A DNA stretch of 8,735 bases from Trueperaceae bacterium (GTDB lineage Bacteria > Deinococcota > Deinococci > Deinococcales > Trueperaceae): NCBI GenBank assembly GCA_007130355.1, contig SLSQ01000273.1, positions 1 to 8,735 on the forward strand, given 5' to 3'. Positions 1 through 5,737 of the stretch are shown in pieces. Numbering within the stretch: the stretch's first letter is position 1; each line of letters opens with the position of its first letter. A program made the translations under genes and the position numbers. The notes beneath the pieces were generated by a model that was given only the letters and a program-made list of their open reading frames with translations, was not told where the DNA came from and did not search any database.

Positions 1-561
1 GGGGAAGCCGGCCGCGGCGAACGCCTCGACCACTTCGGGGCCCACCTGGTAGGCGGGGCCGGAGACGTTCGGTCCGACGGCGGCGTGCAGGTCGCGGGGG
101 TCGACGCCGTAGGCGCGTCGCAGCGCCTCGACCGCCCGTCCGACCACGCCGGCGGCCGCCCCGCGCCAGCCGGCGTGCACGGCGGCGGCGGCGCCGCTGC
201 GGGGATCGTGCAGCAGCAGCGGGACGCAGTCGGCGACGGACACGACCAGGGTCCAGGCGGGATCGTCCGAGATCAGTGCGTCGCCACGGGTGGTGCCGGG
301 CGCTCCGACCGTCTCGGCGCGGTGCACGTCGGTGCCGTGGACCTGATGCAGCGCCGCGGTCCGGTCCGGATCGGCGCCGAAGGCGGCCAGGACCCGGCGC
401 CGGTTCTCGTGGACCGCAGCGACGTCGTCGCCGACCGAGAGGCCGAGGTTGAGCGCCTCCCACGGCGCGGCGCTGACGCCGCCGGCACGGGTGGTGAAGC
501 CGTGCCGCGCGGGGAAGGCGTCGACCCGCAGCAGCGGCAGGTCGCGGGCGGCGCCGGCCAC
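1..561 (-). CDS. pgeF: PgeF/YfiH-family protein (polyphenol oxidase / laccase-domain), C-terminus cut by window edge
   Basis: Only the first 187 codons are present; the family is usually about 240-260 residues, so some 60 C-terminal residues lie left of the window. The N-terminus reads HGFTTRAGGVS with ALNLGLSVGDD, the family's usual opening. The three conserved metal or active-site residues are visible: His75 in QVHGTDV, Cys112 in ADCVPLL and His129 in VHAGWRG. Family members have been described as laccase-like oxidases, as purine nucleoside phosphorylase/deaminases (FAMIN relatives), and in E. coli as the peptidoglycan editing factor that removes UDP-MurNAc carrying the wrong first amino acid; the sequence alone does not choose between these. 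It should be a soluble cytoplasmic enzyme, since no signal peptide is seen. The chosen GTG (561-559) lies 2 nt after the TrmB stop codon. Shine-Dalgarno support is weak, so coupling to trmB translation is likely. An in-frame GTG further upstream inside trmB is possible but less economical. Confidence 0.93.
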   Translation of the reverse strand, partial: MAGAARDLPLLRVDAFPARHGFTTRAGGVSAAPWEALNLGLSVGDDVAAVHENRRRVLAAFGADPDRTAALHQVHGTDVHRAETVGAPGTTRGDALISDDPAWTLVVSVADCVPLLLHDPRSGAAAAVHAGWRGAAAGVVGRAVEALRRAYGVDPRDLHAAVGPNVSGPAYQVGPEVVEAFAAAGFP

Positions 562-563
562 GG

Positions 564-1604
564 TCAGTAGTTCCGGGCGGCGACCGTCCAGCCGCCCTGC
601 GCGTGCAGCCACTCGGTGACGCCGTGCACCGCGCCGCGCACGGCGGGGGTCACGATCGGGTCGCCGAACGACTCGAGCCGCACGATGTGCTCATTGCCTT
701 CGCGGCGCTGTACGGCGACCAGAAGCTGCTGGATCAGGTCGGGCTCGTCGACCGTGACGCGGACCAGCAGCCGGTCGCGACCGCGGTCGCCGGCCACGGC
801 GCGCATCGCCTCGTGCAGGATCACGTGTCCGCCCTCGACCTCGAGGACGGTCTTCTCGAACGACGGCGCGTCGGGCAGACGGCCGTGCAGCAGGGCGTGG
901 GGCATGCGGTCGGGCCTCCGGACGGGTGCGAGGACGGGCGCGGGGCGGTCGTTGCGGACGTAGGCGGCGTAGTGCACGCCCTTGCCCTGCGCCAGCCACT
1001 TGAGGGCGTACTTGGTGCGGTGCACCTCGGGCGGGGGATCGCGCAGCTCGACCTCGTACAGGCCGCAGGCGCGCACCTGCTCGGTGGCGTAGGCGAAGTA
1101 CGCCTCGTGGTCGGTCGCCAGGCGGATCTCGCCGCCGGGAGCCAGGCGCTCGGCCAGCGTCCCCAGGAACGGCATGCGCAGTAGCCGGTTCCCCTCGTGC
1201 CGCGTCTTCGGCCACGGGTCGGGGAAGTTCACGGTGACCGACGCGAGCGTGCCGGGCCCGAACAGGTTGCGGACGGCGGCCTGCGCGCCCGCCTTGACCA
1301 GGCGGACGTTCCCGAGGCCGGCGGCGCGGACCTTGCCGAGGGCACGGCGGGCGCTCACGCCGGACGCCTCGATCCCGACGAAGTCGTGCTCCGGTTCCGC
1401 CTCGGCGCGCGCGACGGTGAAGCGTCCGTCGCCGAAGCCGATCTCGAGGTGGAGCGGCGCCTCGCGCCCGAACCAGGCGCTCCACGGCGCGGGGAACGGG
1501 GCGCGCCGCCACGGCAACAGACGACGCTGGCCGACCTCGGGATCGGAGGCGGAGCCGCTCGGGTCGGCGCGGGCGGGGGCGGGGGCGGTCGGCGCGTCGG
1601 TCAC
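564..1604 (-). CDS. trmB: tRNA (guanine-N7-)-methyltransferase TrmB with long C-terminal extension
   Basis: This 346-residue protein would use S-adenosylmethionine to make m7G at position 46 of the tRNA variable loop. The methyltransferase core spans about residues 45-205. The SAM-binding motif is EIGFGDGRF (54-62), followed by VGIEAS (76-81). The family signature NFPDPWPKTRH (126-136) contains the catalytic Asp129, and TDHEAYFAYA (164-173) and TKYALKW (197-203) are the late substrate-binding motifs. Residues 1-30 are a low-complexity Ala/Pro/Ser tail. About 140 residues follow the core, whereas ordinary bacterial TrmB is near 220 residues in total; a long C-terminal region is known in thermophile TrmB (Aquifex). 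The GTG start (1604-1602) overlaps the stop of the upstream gene as GTGA and has GAGGA 6 nt before it. The same frame stays open upstream to 2441, but that part only shadows the DUF4388 gene and shows no TrmB features. Confidence 0.96.
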   Translation of the reverse strand: MTDAPTAPAPARADPSGSASDPEVGQRRLLPWRRAPFPAPWSAWFGREAPLHLEIGFGDGRFTVARAEAEPEHDFVGIEASGVSARRALGKVRAAGLGNVRLVKAGAQAAVRNLFGPGTLASVTVNFPDPWPKTRHEGNRLLRMPFLGTLAERLAPGGEIRLATDHEAYFAYATEQVRACGLYEVELRDPPPEVHRTKYALKWLAQGKGVHYAAYVRNDRPAPVLAPVRRPDRMPHALLHGRLPDAPSFEKTVLEVEGGHVILHEAMRAVAGDRGRDRLLVRVTVDEPDLIQQLLVAVQRREGNEHIVRLESFGDPIVTPAVRGAVHGVTEWLHAQGGWTVAARNY

Positions 1605-2425
1605 GGTCCGTCCTCGGCCGGGCGGACCAGCAGCGACTCGTCGGCCTGGAAGCCGGTCCGCAGCATCGGTTCGCGGCCCATGAGCAGGTACGGCCCGACG
1701 TTCGGCCGGCCGCGCACGCGCAGCCGTTCGATCCGCCCGTCGTCGCGGCGGCAGAGCGCTTCGGTCGGTTCGGTGCCCGACGCGCGCCGCCACGCCTCGA
1801 GAATGGTGGCGTCGAGCACCGCCGCACCGACCGGGATCGGCTCGTCGGTCGGGCGGACCACGAGCCGGGCCGTGCGGGGCCGACGCTTGCGGGCGATCAA
1901 CACGCCGGCGGCGACCAGTCGCCCCACCACGCGCGAGGCGTCCTCGAGCGCGACGTGCGTCGACTGCGCGATGCGGCCCAGGCTGCGGTGGCCGTCGACG
2001 GCGCCCAGGATCTTCCGTTCGGTCGCGCCCAGCGCGCTGAGGTCGGCGGCGGGGTCGCCGTGCCGCTCCGGCACCACGTCCGGTTCGTACGGCACCTCGT
2101 CCGACTCGTCGCCCTCGTCGCGGCGGGCCTCGTCCAGGCGCCGAACCGCCTCGAGCACCAGGTTGTGCGTCCGCATCGTGACCGTGGTGCGGGGCGCCGG
2201 CAGGCCGGTGCGGAACGAGAAGTCGCCGCGCTCGTCGGCGAAGAGGGCGTAGACCGCCTCCTCGCCGTCCTCCCCGGCGAACTCGGCGTGCGTGACCCGG
2301 CCGCCGTCGAAGTACACCTTGGCGGGGCCGAGCGGGTGCTCGACCGCCAGCCGTCCGGTGCGCTTGGCGCCGGCCAGCAGCTGGAACAGGTCCACGAGGG
2401 AGAAGAGGCCGAGGGTGCCGGTCAT
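1601..2425 (-). CDS. DUF4388 (PATAN-like) protein with predicted winged helix
   Basis: This 274-residue soluble protein has three visible parts. Residues 1-100 match the DUF4388 pattern: an opening LFSLVDLFQLL, then a TGRLAV strand, then KVYFDGGRVTHAEFAGEDGEEAVYAL with GDFSFR at the end. In other bacteria such domains occur in response-regulator or gliding/twitching-related proteins and are thought to mediate protein contacts. An acidic linker (about 99-128, rich in Glu and Asp) follows. Residues 129-182 look like a winged helix (TERKILGAV, LGRIAQSTHV, ASRVVGRLVAAGVL, then basic RKRR). Residues 185-274 form a C-terminal part I do not recognise. The ATG start (2425-2423) overlaps the stop of the nitrilase gene as ATGA, and its own stop overlaps the trmB start. 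This suggests co-production with both neighbours, but no functional link is evident. A regulator or scaffold role is inference. Confidence 0.85.
   Translation of the reverse strand: MTGTLGLFSLVDLFQLLAGAKRTGRLAVEHPLGPAKVYFDGGRVTHAEFAGEDGEEAVYALFADERGDFSFRTGLPAPRTTVTMRTHNLVLEAVRRLDEARRDEGDESDEVPYEPDVVPERHGDPAADLSALGATERKILGAVDGHRSLGRIAQSTHVALEDASRVVGRLVAAGVLIARKRRPRTARLVVRPTDEPIPVGAAVLDATILEAWRRASGTEPTEALCRRDDGRIERLRVRGRPNVGPYLLMGREPMLRTGFQADESLLVRPAEDGP
1611..1615 (-). promoter_or_regulatory. Shine-Dalgarno site fixing the trmB start
   Basis: On the minus strand GAGGA lies 6 nt upstream of the GTG at 1604. It sits inside the last codons of the DUF4388 gene. It is the best purine-rich ribosome site in the leftward cluster and supports starting TrmB at the GTGA overlap rather than far upstream. 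Confidence 0.6.
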
Positions 2426-3459
2426 GTCGGCCGAAAATCATACCCGAGCGGAAGGCGAACGAGCGTACGGACGATCGCGGCGTCGTGCGCGTCGGGGGCG
2501 GCGGCCACGATCCCCTCGGGCAGGCCGTCCGCCCCGGGCGCGCCGGCCACCACCACGGTCGACCGTCCCCGCGGACTCAGGCCGAACGCGTCGCCGACCG
2601 CCATCGGATTCACCCCCGCCCGCAGATGCGTCCGCTCGCGCAGCAGCCGCGGCAGGCCGTGGCGCCACCAGGCCTCGCCCTCGCGCATGGTCGGGTCCGG
2701 GGGCCAGGGCCGCGTCCACGACGCCGGGTTGGCGCTCGGCTGGACCAGCACCGTCGCCCCCTGGCCGTCGAGCCGGCCGACCACCTCCTCGAAGAAGGCG
2801 TCGAGGCAGACGGCCACCCCGACCGGTCCGGCCGGCGTCGCCAGCGGGCGCAGGTCCTCGACCCGGCCCGGCGTCAGTCCGATCCGGGACTCCGCGCCGG
2901 GCGTCAGGAACGCCTTGTCGCTGACGCCCAGCAGGCCCCCTTCGGGGCCGAACACGTGCGCCCGGTTGCGCGCCGCGCCGTGCGTGACGTGCCAGCCGCG
3001 GGACGGCTCGTACCCGACCGGCGGACCGAGGATCGAGCCGGCCACCACCGTCGCGCGCGCGTCGCGGGCGGCGTCGGCGAACGCCCGCTGGTGGACACGG
3101 CCGGCGCGCACGGCGCGGGGGTGGTGCAGCAGCGCGGGACCGAGGCGGCGGAAGCGCAGCGCGGCGCGCGCCACCACGCCCGGCGCCTCCCGCACGTTCG
3201 CGAGCACCCGGTGCGCCGCCCCGGCGGCGTCGCGCGGGTCCGCGTCCCGGTCGAGCGCCCAGGCGAGCGGCGCGCCGATCAGTTCGGGAAAGGCGATCAG
3301 GCGCGGCACCTCGTCGGCGGGCGGCAGGCCCGCGACCGCCTCGGCGCAGGCGTCGGCGATCCAGCTGCGGTACGCCGCCTCGCTGCGGTAGCGGTCCGGG
3401 TGCAGGCGGGCCTGCACCGCGATCAGGGCGACGGGACGGGGTTCGCTCGCGCGCGGCAC
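2422..3459 (-). CDS. Nitrilase-superfamily carbon-nitrogen hydrolase
   Basis: This 345-residue cytoplasmic hydrolase would cleave a nonpeptide C-N bond in an amide, nitrile or carbamoyl compound. The substrate cannot be read from the sequence. The superfamily's Glu-Lys-Cys triad is in place: Glu59 in LIAFPELIG, Lys182 in GLLGVSDKAFLTPG and Cys218 in VGVAVCLDAFFEE. The strand VVAGSI (138-143), the NRAHVFGPEG segment (165-174) and the closing GRSTVVV strand also fit the fold. The Cys context (VCLDAF) departs from the common C-Y/W-D/E-x-R pattern, so assigning it to a named branch would be unsafe. It is the first gene of the leftward cluster and overlaps the DUF4388 start by 4 nt. The GTG start at 3459-3457 is only 6 nt from a TAGGCT box, and no Shine-Dalgarno sequence precedes it, so a leaderless mRNA is likely. 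Confidence 0.9.
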   Translation of the reverse strand: MPRASEPRPVALIAVQARLHPDRYRSEAAYRSWIADACAEAVAGLPPADEVPRLIAFPELIGAPLAWALDRDADPRDAAGAAHRVLANVREAPGVVARAALRFRRLGPALLHHPRAVRAGRVHQRAFADAARDARATVVAGSILGPPVGYEPSRGWHVTHGAARNRAHVFGPEGGLLGVSDKAFLTPGAESRIGLTPGRVEDLRPLATPAGPVGVAVCLDAFFEEVVGRLDGQGATVLVQPSANPASWTRPWPPDPTMREGEAWWRHGLPRLLRERTHLRAGVNPMAVGDAFGLSPRGRSTVVVAGAPGADGLPEGIVAAAPDAHDAAIVRTLVRLPLGYDFRPT

Positions 3460-3465
3460 GCGTCC

Positions 3466-3471
3466 AGCCTA
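3466..3471 (-). promoter_or_regulatory. Candidate -10 box of the leftward operon (leaderless)
   Basis: The minus strand reads TAGGCT, 6 nt before the GTG of the nitrilase gene. It matches the TANNNT -10 pattern, and the spacing places the transcription start at or next to the GTG. No convincing -35 box is seen; that region is occupied by the 14-bp repeats. Confidence 0.5.
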
Positions 3472-3474
3472 CTG

Positions 3475-3544
3475 CGGTCCCGTGCGGCCGGTCGCGTTCG
3501 GCCGGTCGCGTTCGCCCGGTCGCGTTCGCCCGGTCGCGTGCGGC
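3475..3544. repeat. Five tandem copies of a 14-bp repeat in the divergent promoter region
   Basis: The unit is CGGTCGCGTTCGSC. Copies begin at 3475, 3489, 3503, 3517 and 3531. The copies at 3503 and 3517 are identical, the one at 3489 differs in one base, the one at 3531 has two changes, and the first is more degenerate (CGGTCCCGTGCGGC). A further decayed unit may follow at 3545. The array ends 3 bp from the leftward -10 box, so it covers that promoter's -35 region. It lies about 57 bp upstream of the rightward -10 box. A binding array for a regulator is possible; chance slippage in GC-rich DNA is the alternative. Confidence 0.85.
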
Positions 3545-3568
3545 CGGACCCGGGGCGCCGGGCGGGGC

Positions 3569-3589
3569 GCGCCCGCACCGGGCGGGCGC
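3569..3589. repeat. Perfect 8-bp inverted repeat upstream of the rightward promoter
   Basis: GCGCCCGC (3569-3576) and GCGGGCGC (3582-3589) are exact reverse complements separated by 5 bases. The dyad ends 12 bp before the TATGCT box and covers the place of a -35 element. It could be an operator. There is no T-run, and its position before the promoter argues against a terminator. In DNA this rich in G+C such a dyad can also arise by chance. Confidence 0.45.
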
Positions 3590-3598
3590 AGGGTCCGG

Positions 3599-3607
3599 TG
3601 CTATGCT
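3599..3607 (+). promoter_or_regulatory. Candidate extended -10 promoter of the lpt operon (leaderless)
   Basis: TGC followed by TATGCT forms an extended -10 element whose hexamer (3602-3607) ends 7 nt before GTG 3615. The spacing suggests transcription begins at or beside the GTG. This mirrors the TAGGCT-6 nt-GTG arrangement of the opposite operon. No -35 consensus is visible. Confidence 0.55.
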
Positions 3608-3614
3608 CGCGGAC

Positions 3615-4676
3615 GTGCCGATCCGCCTCGCACGCAGCCTGGTGCTCGAGGTCACCGGCCTGTTCGTGCTGGGCGTCGCGGCGGTGGCGTTGCTGCTGTC
3701 GGTCGACCTGCTGAGCGTCCTGGCGCGGTTCCTGATCGAGCAGGACGCCTCGTTCGAACAGGTCCTCCGCCTGCTGGCCGCCAAGGTGCCGTGGTTCTTG
3801 CACCTGGGCCTGCCGGTCGCGGCGACCTTCGCGGTGCTCGTCGCCGGCGGGCGGATGGCGCGCGACAGCGAACTGAAGGCGATCCAGGCGGGCGGCGTGC
3901 CGCCCAGCCGACTGCTGGTCCCGCTGCTGGCGTGGGGGGCGGCGGTGTCCCTCGCGGGCGTGGCCAACAACGGGGTGCTCGAACCGCGGGCCGAGCGCGC
4001 CTACCAGGAGATCATCGACGGCTTTCTCTACGCCCGTCCGCCGGCCGCGACCGAGCGGGACGCCTCGTTCGTGGTGGGCGGCGCGATCTTCCACGCCGCC
4101 CGCGTCCGCTCCGACCTGGACCGGCCCGGCCAGGCCCGACTTGACGGCGTCCTGATCCGCGCCGAGGACGGCACGATCCGCACCGCCCGCTCCGGCCGCT
4201 GGGTCCCCGACCCGAGCCGCTGGGAGCTCGAGGCCGGCTGGCGCGTGACCCCCGGCGAGGACCCGGTGCGTGCCCCGCCCGAGACGGTGCCGTTCGAGCT
4301 GGCGCTCACCCCCGACGCGACGCTGGCCCGACCGAACACGCTCACCCTCGGCGAGCTCTCGACCCGGATCGAGGAGCGCCGCGCCGCGGGGGCCGACGCC
4401 GGTGACCTGCGGTTCGACCTGCACCGGCGGCTCGCCGACGCCGCCTCGACCCTGGTGTTCGTGCTCGCCGCCGGCTCGCTGGCGCTTCGGTTGCGCGGCC
4501 GCGCGGCCGGCGTAGCCTGGACGATCGTGCTGATCGCCGGCTTCTGGGCGGCCTGGACCTTCACCGCCTCCCTCTACGAGCAGGGCGTGCTGGGGCCGGT
4601 GGCGGCCGCCTGGGCCACCCCGGCCGCGGTGGCGGCGGTCGCGCTCGCGAACGTGGCGCGCGGGGATCGGACGTGA
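3615..4676 (+). CDS. LptF/LptG-family (YjgP/YjgQ) permease, first copy
   Basis: This 353-residue inner-membrane protein belongs to the permease pair that, with the ATPase LptB, extracts lipopolysaccharide-like lipids from the inner membrane and passes them to the periplasmic bridge. Three hydrophobic helices come first (about 13-31, 59-77 and 100-117), with the family motif DSELKAIQAGGVPPSRLL (84-101) between the second and third. A periplasmic jellyroll-like region of about 140 residues follows. Three more helices (about 276-293, 300-320, 326-347) are preceded by the conserved FDLHRRLADAAS segment. Length and layout are normal for the family. I prefer the GTG start at 3615 because an extended -10 box ends 7 nt before it. 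An ATG at 3603 would add four residues (MLAD) but lies inside that box. LptF cannot be told from LptG here. The stop overlaps the next start as GTGA. Confidence 0.92.
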   Translation: MPIRLARSLVLEVTGLFVLGVAAVALLLSVDLLSVLARFLIEQDASFEQVLRLLAAKVPWFLHLGLPVAATFAVLVAGGRMARDSELKAIQAGGVPPSRLLVPLLAWGAAVSLAGVANNGVLEPRAERAYQEIIDGFLYARPPAATERDASFVVGGAIFHAARVRSDLDRPGQARLDGVLIRAEDGTIRTARSGRWVPDPSRWELEAGWRVTPGEDPVRAPPETVPFELALTPDATLARPNTLTLGELSTRIEERRAAGADAGDLRFDLHRRLADAASTLVFVLAAGSLALRLRGRAAGVAWTIVLIAGFWAAWTFTASLYEQGVLGPVAAAWATPAAVAAVALANVARGDRT

Positions 4677-5737
4677 ACACCTTCGGACGGGCCCTGCTGC
4701 GCGAGATCGCGCCCCTCTACCTGGCCGGGCTGGCGGTGCTGCTGGTCCTGCTGCTGACGAACTTCCTGCTGGGCGTGCTGGCCGACGCCCTGGCGCGCGG
4801 CGCGCCGATCGGGCTGGTCGCGGGCTGGCTGCTGCACAAGCTGCCGGCGGCGGCGTCGGCCGGCCTGACGCTGGCGCTGCTGTTCGCGTCGCTGCTGGCG
4901 CTGTCGCGGATGGCGGCCGACCGCGAGCTGCGGGCGGCGTTGACGCTCGGCGTCTCCCCAACCGCGCTGCTGCGTCCGTTGCTGACGGTCGGCACGCTGG
5001 TGGCGTTGCTGGCCGCCGCGAACGCCGAGCTGCTGGTGCCGTGGGCCGAACGTCGCGCGGGCGAGATCGAGCGCGAGATCGTGATGACCTCGCCGCAGAC
5101 GCTGCTGCAGGAGGGCGCGTTCTTCACCGACGCGCTCGGCCGGGCGCTGTTCGTCGAGCGGCTCGGCCCGGACGGCGCTGCCGAGGGCGTGACGATCGTG
5201 ACGCCGGAGGGACTTTCCGGCCCGCGCGAACTGATCGAGGCGGAGTCCGGCCGGCTGGACGCCGAGGCCGGCACCTGGGAACTCACGAACGTGCGGCTGC
5301 AGGTGCTCGACGCCGGCCGGCCGTCGCTCTCGATGCGGGCCGACCGCGCGACGGTGCCGGTCCGCAACCTGGCGACGGCGCAGGCGGCCCGCAGCGAACT
5401 GCGCTCGCTGCCGCTGCCGGAGCTGCTGGCGCGGTTGCGTCAGGACCGCGTCGACCCGTCGGCCTGGACGGCATTGCACCGCAAGGCGGCGGAACCGGCG
5501 GCGGCGATCGCCTTCGCCGTGTTCGCGCTGGCGGTAGCGCTGGCCGGCGTGCGCCGCGACACGCCGGTCGGGATGGTCTCGGTGCTGGTGCTGACCTTCC
5601 TGTACTACGCCACCTGGAGCGTCGCGAACCTGCTCGGCGGGCAGGGCACCGTGCCCGCCTGGGCGGCGGGCTGGGCACCGGTGGCGCTCTACTTCGCCGC
5701 CGGCGTGGGGCTGCTGGCGTGGGTGCGGCGGCGGTGA
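4673..5737 (+). CDS. LptF/LptG-family (YjgP/YjgQ) permease, second copy
   Basis: This 354-residue protein is the partner of the preceding permease and would form a heterodimer with it in the inner membrane. Predicted membrane helices lie at about 15-37, 57-78 and 99-117, then at 274-292, 299-320 and 329-350. The periplasmic domain (about 120-260) has the expected strand pattern, such as LIEAESGRLDAEAGTWELTNVRL within 188-210. The cytoplasmic motif DRELRAALTLGVSPTALL (83-100) and the segment ALHRKAAEPAAAIAFAVFAL (267-286) are the family's conserved features. The GTG start has GGGGA (4662-4666) 6 nt upstream and overlaps the preceding stop by 4 nt. Its own TGA overlaps the next GTG in the same way. 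Such coupling fits subunits needed in equal amounts. Whether this is F or G is open. Confidence 0.93.
   Translation: MNTFGRALLREIAPLYLAGLAVLLVLLLTNFLLGVLADALARGAPIGLVAGWLLHKLPAAASAGLTLALLFASLLALSRMAADRELRAALTLGVSPTALLRPLLTVGTLVALLAAANAELLVPWAERRAGEIEREIVMTSPQTLLQEGAFFTDALGRALFVERLGPDGAAEGVTIVTPEGLSGPRELIEAESGRLDAEAGTWELTNVRLQVLDAGRPSLSMRADRATVPVRNLATAQAARSELRSLPLPELLARLRQDRVDPSAWTALHRKAAEPAAAIAFAVFALAVALAGVRRDTPVGMVSVLVLTFLYYATWSVANLLGGQGTVPAWAAGWAPVALYFAAGVGLLAWVRRR

Noticed and set aside
1561..1588. G-run cluster that fits a G-quadruplex pattern on the plus strand
   Set aside because: It is the complement of Ala/Pro codons in the TrmB N-terminal tail, so codon use in a GC-rich genome explains it.
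1605..2441. Upstream extension of the TrmB frame to 2441 (625 codons in all)
   Set aside because: The extra part is Arg/Gly/Pro-rich shadow of the DUF4388 gene in another frame. The TrmB start at 1604 has a GAGGA site and a GTGA overlap.
1955..3391. Plus-strand open frames opposite the nitrilase and DUF4388 genes
   Set aside because: Low-complexity Arg/Ala/Gly/Ser translations, no motifs, and opposite to genes with intact catalytic residues.
3475..3544. 14-bp direct repeats read as a CRISPR array
   Set aside because: Units abut with no spacers and are too short for CRISPR repeats; no cas genes are present.
3569..3589. Dyad read as a rho-independent terminator
   Set aside because: No T-run follows on either strand, and it sits between two divergent starts where no transcript needs to end.
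3603..3614. ATG 3603 as the start of the first permease
   Set aside because: It falls inside the extended -10 box, and GTG 3615 gives the leaderless spacing seen on the other side. Not fully excluded.
3423..4961. Minus-strand open frame spanning the divergent promoter region
   Set aside because: It crosses both promoters and the 14-bp repeats and is antisense to the first permease. The translation is repetitive, with no recognisable domain.
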